From: Prochlorococcus sp. AG-402-I21
GTDB taxonomy: Bacteria > Cyanobacteriota > Cyanobacteriia > PCC-6307 > Cyanobiaceae
Assembly: GCA_003216955.1 (NCBI GenBank)
Contig: QCHZ01000005.1
Span: 42,708 to 106,707, forward strand
Reading direction: 5' to 3'
DNA length: 64,000 bases
Made by a program: the position numbers and the translations under genes. The notes beneath the pieces are model-generated. The model saw nothing but the letters and a program-made list of their open reading frames with translations. It was not told the DNA's origin and searched no databases. This document shows positions 49,944-59,753 of this stretch, piece by piece. Numbering within the stretch: the stretch's first letter is position 1; the number at the start of each line of letters is the position of its first letter.

Positions 49944-51480
49944 GAGTAATAGCTTCTTGAAGTAATGGAGTTCCGTTTACCGCACTATCAGCGAAGTCAA
50001 AGAGAGGGTTAGAAATAATTCCACCAATAGCAGTTATGAGAACACAAAAAATTAAAGCTACTTTTAGAGATGTCATCCCTGGAATTGACCATTCTATAGT
50101 TGGATATGATTTCACAACATCTGAAGCTTCTTTAGGTTCTGTGACGACCATCATTTTTATGACTGAGATGTAATAGTAAATTGAAATAACTGAGGTAACA
50201 AGTCCAACACTAACTAGTAAGTATTGTCCATCTGCCCATCCAGCAAAAAACAAATAAATCTTTCCAAAGAATCCCAGCATGGGAGGAATCCCTCCCAAAG
50301 AAAGAAGGCACAAACTTAAGCCCAAAGTAATTAATGGATCTTTTTGGTATAGCCCTGCATAATCTGAAATTTGATCACTGCCAGTTCTGATTGAGAAAAG
50401 TATTACGCATGCAAAAGCACCAAGATTCATAAATAAATATGCTGCCATATATAAAACCATCGCGGCAAAACCATCCTCAGTTCCGCAAACCAAACCAATC
50501 ATGACAAATCCAGCTTGTCCAATTGAGCTATAAGCCAGCATTCTTTTCATTGATTTTTGAGCTAGTGCTACAACATTTCCCAACGACATGCTCAGAACAG
50601 CTAAAACAGTAAAGAGTAATTTCCATTGCGTATCAAAAGCGCCAAAACATCCGACCAATATCCTTATAGCAAGTGCAAAACCTGCAGCTTTGGACCCTAC
50701 TGATAAAAAGGCAACTACCGGAGTAGGAGAACCTTCATAAACATCAGGTGTCCATTGGTGAAATGGAACGGCTGCAATTTTAAAAGCTACTGTAGATAGT
50801 ACGAAAACAAGCGCTAATGCTGATAATGGGGTCGGAGCACTTATTAGGGTTATTCCTATTTCTTTTAAATTTGTAGATCCACTTATTCCATAAAGTAGGG
50901 ATGCTCCATAAAGAAATACTGCAGCTGCAGCCGAACCGACCAATAAATATTTCAAAGCTGCTTCTGAACTTCTTGAGTCTGTTTTGAGATATCCCGAAAG
51001 TAGGTAGCTAGCAACAGAAAGTGTTTCTAGTGAAACAAAAACACTTACCAAATCAGTTGAACCACATAGAAGCATTGCTCCAAGAGTGGCTGCTAATAAT
51101 ATTGCTGCAAATTCACCTATGGGACTTCCATTTTTTTCAGCATATCTCCAACTTATTAGAAGAGAAATAAGGGTTGAAAGAGCTATGACCCCTCTAAAAG
51201 CAATAGCAAGATTGTCTGAGACAAATGCACCTAAGAAAGATTCTTGAAATTCTCCATTCCATTGCATTATTAGTAAAATCAAAGAAGCACCAAGACCTGC
51301 ATAACAAATTGGAGGGGACCAGCGGGCTGAAATCTTTTCACCAGCTAAATCAACCAAAAGAGTCCCTAGCATTGCCATTAGAACTGCAGCCTCTGGTAGA
51401 ACAGCTTTGGCATTTAAAGATAGATTTAAAAGCTCTACAGGCGTGGTTATGAATATTTGAAAAGACAAAAGTTCTCCCAT
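49918..51480 (-). CDS. ndhB: NAD(P)H-quinone oxidoreductase subunit 2 (NdhB)
   Basis: The protein has 520 residues and about 14 membrane helices. Motifs are [20 protein letters not shown], the proton-channel helices with [40 protein letters not shown] and [19 protein letters not shown]. NdhB is an antiporter-like subunit of the photosynthetic NDH-1 complex for cyclic electron flow and respiration. It is divergent from topA across 130 bp. Confidence 0.96.
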   Translation of the reverse strand: MGELLSFQIFITTPVELLNLSLNAKAVLPEAAVLMAMLGTLLVDLAGEKISARWSPPICYAGLGASLILLIMQWNGEFQESFLGAFVSDNLAIAFRGVIALSTLISLLISWRYAEKNGSPIGEFAAILLAATLGAMLLCGSTDLVSVFVSLETLSVASYLLSGYLKTDSRSSEAALKYLLVGSAAAAVFLYGASLLYGISGSTNLKEIGITLISAPTPLSALALVFVLSTVAFKIAAVPFHQWTPDVYEGSPTPVVAFLSVGSKAAGFALAIRILVGCFGAFDTQWKLLFTVLAVLSMSLGNVVALAQKSMKRMLAYSSIGQAGFVMIGLVCGTEDGFAAMVLYMAAYLFMNLGAFACVILFSIRTGSDQISDYAGLYQKDPLITLGLSLCLLSLGGIPPMLGFFGKIYLFFAGWADGQYLLVSVGLVTSVISIYYYISVIKMMVVTEPKEASDVVKSYPTIEWSIPGMTSLKVALIFCVLITAIGGIISNPLFDFADSAVNGTPLLQEAITLASKNSLG

Positions 51481-51610
51481 TTATGTATTGTTTTTAAGCT
51501 GTGTCTGATTTTATAACTCTAGCGAAGTTATGAAATATGCCTTTTTTATCATTTTGGGCTAGGCATTTTACTATCCAGTAAGTTAGATAAGAAGGAGGAA
51601 AATTGAGCTG

Positions 51611-54517
51611 ATGCCCACTGACCATACTCTGGTAATTGTTGAAAGTCCCACAAAGGCAAAAACCATTAAAGGTTTTTTGCCTAAGGACTTTCAAGTTCTT
51701 GCTTCTATGGGTCACATTAGAGACTTGCCTAACAATGCCTCTGAGATTCCTTCTAAGCACAAAGGAGAAAAGTGGGCAACGATCGGAGTTAATACAACGG
51801 CTGATTTTGATCCTTTATATGTTGTCCCCAAAGACAAGAAAAAAATTGTCAAGGAATTAAAACAATCATTGAAGGGCGCCAGCGAATTGTTATTAGCAAC
51901 TGATGAAGATAGAGAAGGGGAAAGTATTAGTTGGCATTTAATGAACGTGCTTGATCCCCAAATACCTGTGAAGAGGATGGTTTTTCATGAGATAACTAAA
52001 GAAGCTATTTCTAAAGCTCTATCGAAAACAAGGGAAATTGATATGGAATTAGTTCATGCCCAAGAAACACGAAGAATCTTAGACAGATTAGTTGGGTATA
52101 CGTTGTCTCCTCTTTTATGGAAGAAAGTTTCTTGGGGTTTATCTGCTGGAAGAGTCCAGTCAGTTGCAGTAAGATTGTTAGTTTTAAGAGAGAGAGCAAG
52201 GAGATCTTTCAAAAGTGGAAGTTATTGGGACTTAAAAGCAAAATTAGAAAAAGAAGGTAGTGAATTTGAGGTGAAAATGACCTCAATTGGGGGGCAAAGA
52301 ATTGCTAGTGGTAGTGATTTTGATGAGTCAACTGGATTATTAAAATCTGGTAGAAATGTCAAATTGCTTAAGAAAGAAGAAGCAAATGAACTTGCTAAAA
52401 AATTAACTATTGATACATGGAAAGTTATTAAAGTCGAAGAAAAACCTTCAATCCGTAAACCAGTTCCGCCTTTTACAACAAGCACATTACAACAAGAGGC
52501 TAATAGAAAACTTCGATTATCAGCCAGGGAAACCATGAGATGTGCTCAGGGCTTATATGAAAGGGGTTTTATTACATATATGAGAACAGATTCTGTGCAT
52601 TTGTCCGATCAGGCAATTAATGCCTCACGAAAGTGTGTGGAATCAAAATATGGAGTTGAATATTTAAGTGATAAGCCTCGCCAGTTTTCTAACAAGACGA
52701 GAAATGCTCAAGAAGCCCATGAAGCAATTCGGCCGTCTGGTGAAAGCTTTAAAACACCTAAAGAGTCCAACTTGCAGGGGAGGGACCTTTCTTTATATGA
52801 ACTAATTTGGAAACGAACAGTTGCCAGTCAAATGGCTGATGCAAGGTTGACAATGCTTGGGATTGAACTACAAGCATCGGATGTATCTTTTAGGGCAAGT
52901 GGTAAACGAATAGATTTTCCTGGCTTCTTTAGAGCCTATGTTGAAGGTACTGATGATCCTGAAAGTGCACTTGAAGGACAAGAAGTTCTTTTGCCTAAAT
53001 TAGCTATCGGAGATACTCCAATAGCTAAGAATATAGAGGCATTGGGGCATCAGACTCAGCCTCCTGCTAGATATAGCGAAGCTTCTTTAGTTAAAACACT
53101 TGAGAAGGAAGGTATAGGTCGTCCGTCAACCTATGCAAGTATTATTGGAACAATCGTTGATAGAGGCTATTCTGTCCTAAACAATAATTCCTTAACTCCA
53201 AGCTTTACAGCATTTGCTGTTACGGCTCTTCTTGAAGAACATTTCCCTGATCTTGTAGATACCAGCTTTACAGCTCGAATGGAATCAACACTTGATGAGA
53301 TCTCAACAGGTAAAGTGAATTGGCTTCCATACCTAAAGGACTTTTATAAAGGTGATACTGGTCTAGAGAATCAAGTTCAGCAGAGGGAGGGAGATATAGA
53401 TGGAGGTGAATTTCGTTCTGTGTCCTTGGAGGGACTTTCTTCTCTTGTTAGGTTGGGCAAGTTTGGAACATACTTAGAATCAAAGCAGCTTGGTGAAAAT
53501 GGGAAACCTATAACAGCTACTCTTCCACAGGAAATTACTCCTGCAGACTTGGACGAAGATATAGCAGAGATGATCTTAAAACAGAAAGCTGATGGTCCGG
53601 AATCACTTGGAATTGATCCTGATAGCGGACAGAATTTATATCTATTAAATGGTAGATATGGTCATTTCATTCAGAGGGGCTTAGTGGTCGAATTGAAAGA
53701 TCTTGGGATTCCAAAAGGTAAGAAAAAACTTGGGAATTTACGTTTGTTTAAAAGTAGTCAATATGGACTCTATTTGAAGCAGGACTCTTCTAAGGTTCAG
53801 ATTTTGTTACCAGAAACAATAAAAGAAGAAGAGGTAGACATTGAAAAAGCACTAGAGTATCTAGATGATAAATCATTAAAAAAAGCTCCAAATCCAAAAA
53901 GGACTTCAGTACCAAAGAATTTAAAGCCTGAGAACTTGACCTTTGAGGAAGCCCTTGGATTAATTCAATTACCACGTCTACTTGGAGAGCATCCAGAGGG
54001 AGGTAAAGTTCAATCAAGTTTGGGCAGATTTGGCCCTTATGTGGTTTGGAGTAAAAATGGTGGTGAAAAAGATTATCGCTCAATTAAGGGTGACGATGAC
54101 GTTCTTCAAATAAGCCTGGAAAGAGCTCTTGAACTTTTATCTATTCCTAAACGAGGAAGAGGGGGTCGAACTGCTTTGAAGGAACTTGGTATCCCAGAAG
54201 GAGAAAAAGAAACCATCCAATTATTTAATGGCCCTTATGGTTTATATGTTAAACAAGGTAAGGTTAATGCCTCTCTCCCTGACGGGAAAACTGCTGAAGA
54301 CATCTCTATAGAGGAGGCTATTGAATTATTAGCAGCCAAAAAATCAAGTAAAAAGACAACATCTAAGAAAAAAAATTCTACGAAAAAGACCACAAAGTCA
54401 ATTAATAAAGATTTAAATTCATCATCAATAAAAAAAAGTAGTAGTCGAAAAACCCCTTCGACTACTAAAACAGGACGTCCAAGAGCCAGTAAAGTAAGGG
54501 TAATTAAAACAAAATAA
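51611..54517 (+). CDS. topA: DNA topoisomerase I
   Basis: The protein has 968 residues. The Toprim domain starts VIVESPTKAKTIKGFLP and has LLATDEDREGESISWHL. The catalytic tyrosine lies in GFITYMRTDSVHLSD. After the core there are at least four GxYG-type C-terminal repeats (GRYGHFIQRG, SQYGLYLKQ, GRFGPYVVWS, NGPYGLYVKQGKVNASLP). The last 60 residues are Lys/Ser/Thr-rich with TGRPRASK, like an AT-hook. There are no Cys4 zinc fingers of the E. coli type. It relaxes negative supercoils. Confidence 0.97.
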   Translation: MPTDHTLVIVESPTKAKTIKGFLPKDFQVLASMGHIRDLPNNASEIPSKHKGEKWATIGVNTTADFDPLYVVPKDKKKIVKELKQSLKGASELLLATDEDREGESISWHLMNVLDPQIPVKRMVFHEITKEAISKALSKTREIDMELVHAQETRRILDRLVGYTLSPLLWKKVSWGLSAGRVQSVAVRLLVLRERARRSFKSGSYWDLKAKLEKEGSEFEVKMTSIGGQRIASGSDFDESTGLLKSGRNVKLLKKEEANELAKKLTIDTWKVIKVEEKPSIRKPVPPFTTSTLQQEANRKLRLSARETMRCAQGLYERGFITYMRTDSVHLSDQAINASRKCVESKYGVEYLSDKPRQFSNKTRNAQEAHEAIRPSGESFKTPKESNLQGRDLSLYELIWKRTVASQMADARLTMLGIELQASDVSFRASGKRIDFPGFFRAYVEGTDDPESALEGQEVLLPKLAIGDTPIAKNIEALGHQTQPPARYSEASLVKTLEKEGIGRPSTYASIIGTIVDRGYSVLNNNSLTPSFTAFAVTALLEEHFPDLVDTSFTARMESTLDEISTGKVNWLPYLKDFYKGDTGLENQVQQREGDIDGGEFRSVSLEGLSSLVRLGKFGTYLESKQLGENGKPITATLPQEITPADLDEDIAEMILKQKADGPESLGIDPDSGQNLYLLNGRYGHFIQRGLVVELKDLGIPKGKKKLGNLRLFKSSQYGLYLKQDSSKVQILLPETIKEEEVDIEKALEYLDDKSLKKAPNPKRTSVPKNLKPENLTFEEALGLIQLPRLLGEHPEGGKVQSSLGRFGPYVVWSKNGGEKDYRSIKGDDDVLQISLERALELLSIPKRGRGGRTALKELGIPEGEKETIQLFNGPYGLYVKQGKVNASLPDGKTAEDISIEEAIELLAAKKSSKKTTSKKKNSTKKTTKSINKDLNSSSIKKSSSRKTPSTTKTGRPRASKVRVIKTK

Positions 54518-54521
54518 AATT

Positions 54522-55010
54522 TTGAATAATTCAGGATTAATTGAGAAAATTTCTATTAGATTATTTCTAATGGTTACTCTTTCCCTACTTCAGTCATGCT
54601 CAAATACTGTAATTGGAGAAAAGTTGGAAAATAGTTTCGATATAACTGAGAACTTAAAACCTTTAGACAAAACTAATACTAAGCCACAAATACTTAATGA
54701 AAAAATAAAAATTAAATCAAAAATAAAAAATGATAAGAAAGAAAATGAAAAAGAATTTGCTAATATTATCAAAGAAAATTCAATATCTAATAAAGATAGA
54801 CTTAGTGAAAAATCAACTAAATCAATGAGGAAGAAAATTTTTAATCCACAGCCATACAGAATTATTTTAAAATTATCAGGTGCAAATCCCTCTGCACCAG
54901 CTGAGACTGTTACTGAGGCTCTAAGGAACGCAGGCGTGCAGTTTGAGGTGGAAAAGATCGAACGTTTTGATGAGGAGAATTTTTCAAAGAATACATCTTT
55001 TAAAAAATAA
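54522..55010 (+). CDS. Putative lipoprotein, 162 residues
   Basis: Not recognised. The N-terminus RLFLMVTLSLLQSC is a signal peptide with a lipobox (LLQSC). A Lys/Asn/Glu-rich, probably disordered middle follows (about 35-105). The C-terminal 55 residues look folded (YRIILKLSGANPSAPAETVT, EALRNAGVQFEVEKIERFDE). TTG start 4 bp after topA, and 5 bp before the next gene, so it sits in the topA-DUF2232-cobT transcript. Confidence 0.7.
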   Translation: MNNSGLIEKISIRLFLMVTLSLLQSCSNTVIGEKLENSFDITENLKPLDKTNTKPQILNEKIKIKSKIKNDKKENEKEFANIIKENSISNKDRLSEKSTKSMRKKIFNPQPYRIILKLSGANPSAPAETVTEALRNAGVQFEVEKIERFDEENFSKNTSFKK

Positions 55011-55015
55011 TAATT

Positions 55016-55702
55016 TTGACCTTAGATAATAAAAACTTTTTAAAAAGTAGATCTCTTTACAAAGCTCCCCTTAGCAAGAGACAAGCCTTAAAAATCGTTG
55101 AGTCTTCTTATCTTGCTGCTGCAACAGCTTTGATTTGGATAGCTCTTTATTATTTGCCTATTGGTGGAGCTATTTTCCGTCTTTCTTTACCGTTGCCATT
55201 GGCTTTTCTTCAGATTCGGAGAGGTTTTAAAACAGGTTTTGAGGGAGTGATCATATGCGTTATGTTATTAACTGCTCTGATGGGTCCGCTTAGAGGACCT
55301 TTAGTGCTTTTCCCGTATGGATTACTTTCTTTGTGGTTAGGATATAGTTGGCAAAAAGGATGGAATTGGTGGTTAAGTTGGGGTGTTGGGGCCTCAATCG
55401 GAACTATGGGTTTTCTAGTTCGGGTATTAGCTTTATCTGTGTTGGTTGGTGAGAATTTATGGATTATTCTTACTCGTGCTGGAGCAGGATTGATTGAAAA
55501 AGGTATAGACCTTTTCAATCTTTCTTTTACTCCGGATATGAGACAAGTTCAAATAGTTGCACTATGTCTCATCGTAACCCAAGAAATTGTTTACGTTCTT
55601 TGTTTGCATGCTTTGGCTTATTGGATTTTTCCTAGGCTCAAGTCATCAATTCCTGAACCACCCGCTTTGCTAGAAAACTTAATTTCACTTGAATCTCATT
55701 AA
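55016..55702 (+). CDS. DUF2232 membrane protein
   Basis: This 228-residue protein has about six helices (SSYLAAATALIWIALYYLPI, GAIFRLSLPLPLAFLQIRRG, VIICVMLLTALMGPLRGPLV) and resembles the DUF2232 (YybS-like) family of cyanobacteria. Function unknown. It starts at TTG 55016 and ends 6 bp before the cobT gene. Confidence 0.8.
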   Translation: MTLDNKNFLKSRSLYKAPLSKRQALKIVESSYLAAATALIWIALYYLPIGGAIFRLSLPLPLAFLQIRRGFKTGFEGVIICVMLLTALMGPLRGPLVLFPYGLLSLWLGYSWQKGWNWWLSWGVGASIGTMGFLVRVLALSVLVGENLWIILTRAGAGLIEKGIDLFNLSFTPDMRQVQIVALCLIVTQEIVYVLCLHALAYWIFPRLKSSIPEPPALLENLISLESH

Positions 55703-55708
55703 TTGCTG

Positions 55709-56905
55709 ATGATGGCAGATAACTATATTTTGTTGCCGTCAGGAGTATTAGCTTTTGGAAAAGGTCTTCAAGAGCAAAATGTTGATGAAAGAGTTAAAAG
55801 CTGGCAAGAAAATATTACTAATATGGCTTTCTTCTTAATCCTTGCTGGATCTCAAACTGCAGAAATTGAGGGGATTTCTGCAGCTGGTTCAACTGCTGTT
55901 TCTAGACGCTATACAGCTGTCGCTGATGCTGAACTTTTATTGAGAGGGCCTAATCTTCCAAAAAGATGGCCTTTACCTCCTTTACCCGCAGGCGTTTCTC
56001 CAGCATTGATTAGTTACGTTGCCTCAAGGTTCTTAAAAATTCAACCAACAATTATATCTGCAGGACTGCTTCAAAGTCCGTCCTTTACTCATGTTTCCCT
56101 AGAGTCACCTGAGATAGGTCCAGCTAGATGCTTGAGTTCAGGTAATGCAATGCAAAGAAGAAGGGTTAAACTTTTACTCGATGGTGGTTTTAAAATAGGC
56201 AAGAAATTAAAAAAATCTATTTTGATCACCGAGTGTGTTCCAGGTGGTACAACTACAGCTTCTGCAGTTCTTTCTGGTTTAGGTCTAAATGTTAATGGTC
56301 TTATAAGCGGAAGTCATAGAAATCCACCTTCAGAATTAAAAATAAATTTAGTCAAACAAGGACTTAAGGCAGCGAAATTAAAGAAGAACCCATCTTCTGT
56401 CGACCTAATGGCTGCTGTTGGTGATCCATTTCAGCCAATTGCAGTTGGTCTTTTAATGGGAGCTCGAGAATCTGGCCAAGAAATTTTATTAGGAGGAGGT
56501 TGTCAAATGTTGGCAGTATTGGCTTTGGCATTAAATGAAATTGAATCTGAATCACGCTCTGAATTTGTTAGTAAAATTTTAATAGGAACTACATCATGGT
56601 TGGTTGATGAAACACTTTCTGCTGCGGCAAATAAAAATTCTTTTATACATCTAATGAATCATGTCGCTAATCATTTTAAAGTAGACATCCTAGGTCTAGC
56701 TAGTGGCTATAGATTTAAAGATAGTAATCAAAAGGTTCTTCGAGATTATGAGATTGGTTACGTCAAAGAGGGTGTTGGAGCTGGAGCATTATCTTTACTA
56801 GCTCAAATTAAGGGATTGACTCAGAAAGAAATGATTGAAAGGTGTGATACAGAGGTTGCTAATCTATTTAAGTCAAATAATGAAAAGAACTTTCAAGGGA
56901 TCTAA
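55709..56905 (+). CDS. cobT: Nicotinate-nucleotide-dimethylbenzimidazole phosphoribosyltransferase family (CobT)
   Basis: This 398-residue protein resembles the cyanobacterial/archaeal CobT subfamily. Landmarks are MADNYILLPSGVLAFGKGLQ, LAGSQTAEIEGISAAGSTAV, LITECVPGGTTTASAVLSGL, VDLMAAVGDPFQPIAVGLLM and EVGAGALSLLA-like VKEGVGAGALSLLAQ. It activates the lower base in cobamide assembly; in Prochlorococcus this would fit pseudocobalamin, which is inference. A TTG at 55703 is an alternative start. Confidence 0.85.
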   Translation: MMADNYILLPSGVLAFGKGLQEQNVDERVKSWQENITNMAFFLILAGSQTAEIEGISAAGSTAVSRRYTAVADAELLLRGPNLPKRWPLPPLPAGVSPALISYVASRFLKIQPTIISAGLLQSPSFTHVSLESPEIGPARCLSSGNAMQRRRVKLLLDGGFKIGKKLKKSILITECVPGGTTTASAVLSGLGLNVNGLISGSHRNPPSELKINLVKQGLKAAKLKKNPSSVDLMAAVGDPFQPIAVGLLMGARESGQEILLGGGCQMLAVLALALNEIESESRSEFVSKILIGTTSWLVDETLSAAANKNSFIHLMNHVANHFKVDILGLASGYRFKDSNQKVLRDYEIGYVKEGVGAGALSLLAQIKGLTQKEMIERCDTEVANLFKSNNEKNFQGI

Positions 56906-56910
56906 ATAAT

Positions 56911-57921
56911 ATGCATACTGATTTATTTGGGAGGAGAGAATTTATTAAATATGGATTAATTTCGTCTTTATTTTTTTTATCTGGGTGCTCGACGTCTCAA
57001 AAGAAATTAGCTTTGAGAGGAGTTCCTAAAAGCTTCCCAAGAGAATTTGTTAATAGCTTATCTACAGATTGGGAATTTTTGCCGATCAAAGATATCGAGT
57101 TAAAAAAATTTCCTTATAGTTCAACTCTTCAAGCAAGAACAGATTTATTAGTTTTAAATGATGGCTGGATTTCTGATTTACCTATTAATTCATTGCAGGA
57201 AATCAAAGCAGATAATATTAGAAATAATTTCAGCAGGCATACTAGTTCTTTTCTTGATGGATTAGGCGAGGATTATGAAAAAAAGCTTTTACCTTTAGCT
57301 GTTAGCCCTTGGGTGATACTTTTTAGGAATGAAGATTATCTTGCTCTAAAAAATAAGAATTCTTGGGAAGTGATTTTTTCGAGTTCACTTACAAATCAAA
57401 TAGTTTTTCCAAATAGTCCTTATCTTCTGATTTCGATAGCACAAAAAGTAGATTTAGTTAATGATTTCTCAAAAATCAAGAGTCAAGCCAAATCATTTGA
57501 TGATAGGAATGCTTTGAATTGGGTTGTTTCAGGTAGAGCTAATGCAGCAGTTTTACCTTTATCTAGCTGTGTTGATAGTCTCATTGCAGATCCGCGTTTG
57601 TCGGTTCTTTTGCCGCAAGAGGGTAGCCCATTGAATTGGACAGTACTTGCATCTCCTTCACTGTCTCCTGAGCTTTTCCCTACTGATTGGTTTGATTTTT
57701 TATGGGGATCTACTTATTTGAGTCGTGTAATCAGAAAAGGTTTTTTACCACCAACAAATTTATCAGACTTGAGGAGAAAGAATCTAAATATTCCCCAGAA
57801 GTATCAATCGATTTTTCTTCCTGAAGAAAGCGTTTGGAATAAATGTTGGTCATTACCAATACTAAGCTTGGAGAGGAAAAAAGACTTAGCTTTAAAGTGG
57901 AATAATTCACAACCAAACTAA
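56911..57921 (+). CDS. Extracellular solute-binding-type lipoprotein
   Basis: This 336-residue protein has a twin-arginine start (LFGRREFIKYGLISSLFF) with a lipobox (LSGC), so export by Tat and lipidation are likely. The rest resembles type 1/2 periplasmic binding proteins of the spermidine/putrescine (PotD) branch: NDGWISDLPI, PLAVSPWVILFRNEDYLALK, NWVVSGRANAAVLPLSSCVD. No permease is adjacent. It follows cobT by 5 bp. The substrate is unknown. Confidence 0.7.
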   Translation: MHTDLFGRREFIKYGLISSLFFLSGCSTSQKKLALRGVPKSFPREFVNSLSTDWEFLPIKDIELKKFPYSSTLQARTDLLVLNDGWISDLPINSLQEIKADNIRNNFSRHTSSFLDGLGEDYEKKLLPLAVSPWVILFRNEDYLALKNKNSWEVIFSSSLTNQIVFPNSPYLLISIAQKVDLVNDFSKIKSQAKSFDDRNALNWVVSGRANAAVLPLSSCVDSLIADPRLSVLLPQEGSPLNWTVLASPSLSPELFPTDWFDFLWGSTYLSRVIRKGFLPPTNLSDLRRKNLNIPQKYQSIFLPEESVWNKCWSLPILSLERKKDLALKWNNSQPN

Positions 57922-57996
57922 ATTTGAAATTCAAAAAACTTTTCAAAGACATTTCTAATTACCATAACTAGCATTCTAAAAGTTGTATGAATAATA

Positions 57997-58653
57997 ATGT
58001 TTACTGGTTTAATTCAGGCTATTGGCACGATCAAGAAAAATAATTTGGGAGTATTTGTTGATGGATGTAGGCCTTTTTCTCCTCTAAAACTTGGAGATAG
58101 TATTTCTGTTGATGGAGTTTGCCTAACAGTTTCTGAATTAATGAATGATTCTTTTACCGCAAATATAAGCGAAGAGACTCTCAAGAGAACAAATCTTGCA
58201 GAAAAAGCTCAGAAAAATGGCTATGTAAATCTTGAGCCAGCATTACGTCTTTCTGACCGATTAGGTGGACATATTGTTAGTGGACACATAGACGGGTTGG
58301 GTGAAGTTGTTTCAATCGAAAATTTGAAAAATTCTTGGAATTTGAGAGTATCTTGGAACGATTTGAATTTTTGCAAATATATGTGTGATAAGGCGAGTAT
58401 TAGCCTAAATGGAATAAGTCTAACTATTGCAGAGATATATTTGGATGGATGTGAATTTTCAATAGCCGTAATACCTCACACCTGGACAAATACATGCTTG
58501 AAGTATTTGACAATTGGCGAAAAGGTTAATTTGGAGGTTGACTTGATGGCTAAGTACGCAGAAAAACTTCTAAAATTAAATAATAATGACTCAATTCCAA
58601 AACAAAATCAAATAATTAGCTCGCAGTGGCTTAATGAGCAAGGTTGGAATTAA
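57997..58653 (+). CDS. ribE: Riboflavin synthase alpha chain
   Basis: The protein has 218 residues and two lumazine-binding repeats. The first is MFTGLIQAIGTIKK, DSISVDGVCLTVSEL, FTANISEETLKRTNL. The second has DRLGGHIVSGHIDGLGEVVS, KASISLNGISLTIAEI and VIPHTWTNTCL. It dismutates two lumazines to riboflavin. Confidence 0.95.
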   Translation: MFTGLIQAIGTIKKNNLGVFVDGCRPFSPLKLGDSISVDGVCLTVSELMNDSFTANISEETLKRTNLAEKAQKNGYVNLEPALRLSDRLGGHIVSGHIDGLGEVVSIENLKNSWNLRVSWNDLNFCKYMCDKASISLNGISLTIAEIYLDGCEFSIAVIPHTWTNTCLKYLTIGEKVNLEVDLMAKYAEKLLKLNNNDSIPKQNQIISSQWLNEQGWN

Positions 58654-58695
58654 TTGCTTTATATTTTATTTTTATAATTTGCTTGGAGAGATTTA

Positions 58696-59052
58696 TTATT
58701 TCTTGAGTGGTAACAAGCTTATTGCTCCAGACTCTTTTCTTACATCAATACGAAACTCCTGTCCAGGCTCAAGACCTAGTTTTTTTGTATAGGCATGTCC
58801 AATAAGAAGATTGCCATTGCCATGAACTTTGGTCCGAAATTCTGCTTGCCTTCCTCTTGAAGATCTATTCCCTGCTCTTCCAGGACCATTTGAGCGAAGT
58901 TTATAACCTTTAGCTTCAACTAGAGCGCGGTAAAAGCTTTTTCGTAAAACTCTCCCGCTTGGACCCACGTAACCACATCCTTTAGCTATTTCGTCTTCAG
59001 GACGGTTGCTCAAAGATCTTGCTTTGTCGAGGAGTTCTTTTCCAACAAGCAT
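58696..59052 (-). CDS. cyAbrB-type transcriptional regulator
   Basis: This 118-residue protein resembles the cyanobacterial AbrB-like family (cyAbrB, CalA). Landmarks are MLVGKELLDKARSLSNRPED, EIAKGCGYVGPSGRVLRKSF and YRALVEAKGYKL, with the C-terminal AbrB fold (FRTKVHGNGNLLIGHAYTKK, LGLEPGQEFRIDV). Members bind DNA broadly and affect carbon, nitrogen and hydrogenase genes. Its own gene is free-standing. Confidence 0.9.
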   Translation of the reverse strand: MLVGKELLDKARSLSNRPEDEIAKGCGYVGPSGRVLRKSFYRALVEAKGYKLRSNGPGRAGNRSSRGRQAEFRTKVHGNGNLLIGHAYTKKLGLEPGQEFRIDVRKESGAISLLPLKK

Positions 59053-59147
59053 TTCAGACTGTTTTAATTAATTGAATTCTGACCAATAAGTGGAATTGTG
59101 GCAACAAATTAATTGAAAGTTTCTTGCTTAGTATCAATATTCACTTC

Positions 59148-59753
59148 TTAAAGCAGGTAAAGAATGATGAATAAAACCACCCAAATGCCGTCTACAAAGT
59201 GCCAATAAAGCTCTACTGCCTCGAATGGGAACTTGTTTTCATTACTCACTCGACCAAATGGGACACGTGTTTGCCACCAAATAATAAGGATCATTATTGA
59301 CCCGAGTGTCACGTGAAGCCCATGAAAGCCAGTTAATGCATAGAAAGTACTTGCAAATAGGTTGTCAGTTAATCCAAAAGGCAACGTAAAGTATTCAAAC
59401 ATTTGGCTAATTAAAAATGCCACTCCCAACGCACCTGTTATAAGAAGCCATTTTTGGCATTGTTTTGATTCATTCTTTTCTAGGAATTTCCCCGCCCGAT
59501 GAAAAGTAAAGCTACTAACTAGTAGTAAGACTGTATTTAAAGTTGGTATTGGTAGCTCTAATTCGTAAATAGCATCAGGGCCAATGGGATTGACTGCTTT
59601 GAAAGTTAGATATGCAGCAAAAAAACCTGCGAAGGTCATTCCGTCTGCGATTAAAAAAGCTATTAACCCAAACAAACGAAAATCTTCATGCTCTTCAGAA
59701 GAAAGATCTTTCTTGCTCCCTGAGGATTGCTCTTTTGGAACTATTGATGTCAT
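59148..59753 (-). CDS. ctaE: Cytochrome c oxidase subunit III
   Basis: This 201-residue membrane protein has about five helices. Landmarks are FRLFGLIAFLIADGMTFAGF, LNTVLLLVSSFTFHRAGKFL, FYALTGFHGLHVTLGSIMIL and ELYWHFVDGIWVVLFIILYL. It overlaps ctaD by 4 bp and closes the ctaCDE operon of the aa3-type terminal oxidase. Confidence 0.95.
   Translation of the reverse strand: MTSIVPKEQSSGSKKDLSSEEHEDFRLFGLIAFLIADGMTFAGFFAAYLTFKAVNPIGPDAIYELELPIPTLNTVLLLVSSFTFHRAGKFLEKNESKQCQKWLLITGALGVAFLISQMFEYFTLPFGLTDNLFASTFYALTGFHGLHVTLGSIMILIIWWQTRVPFGRVSNENKFPFEAVELYWHFVDGIWVVLFIILYLL

Noticed and set aside
55210..55518. 102-residue minus-strand frame in the DUF2232 gene
   Set aside because: Antisense of a conserved membrane protein; no independent support.
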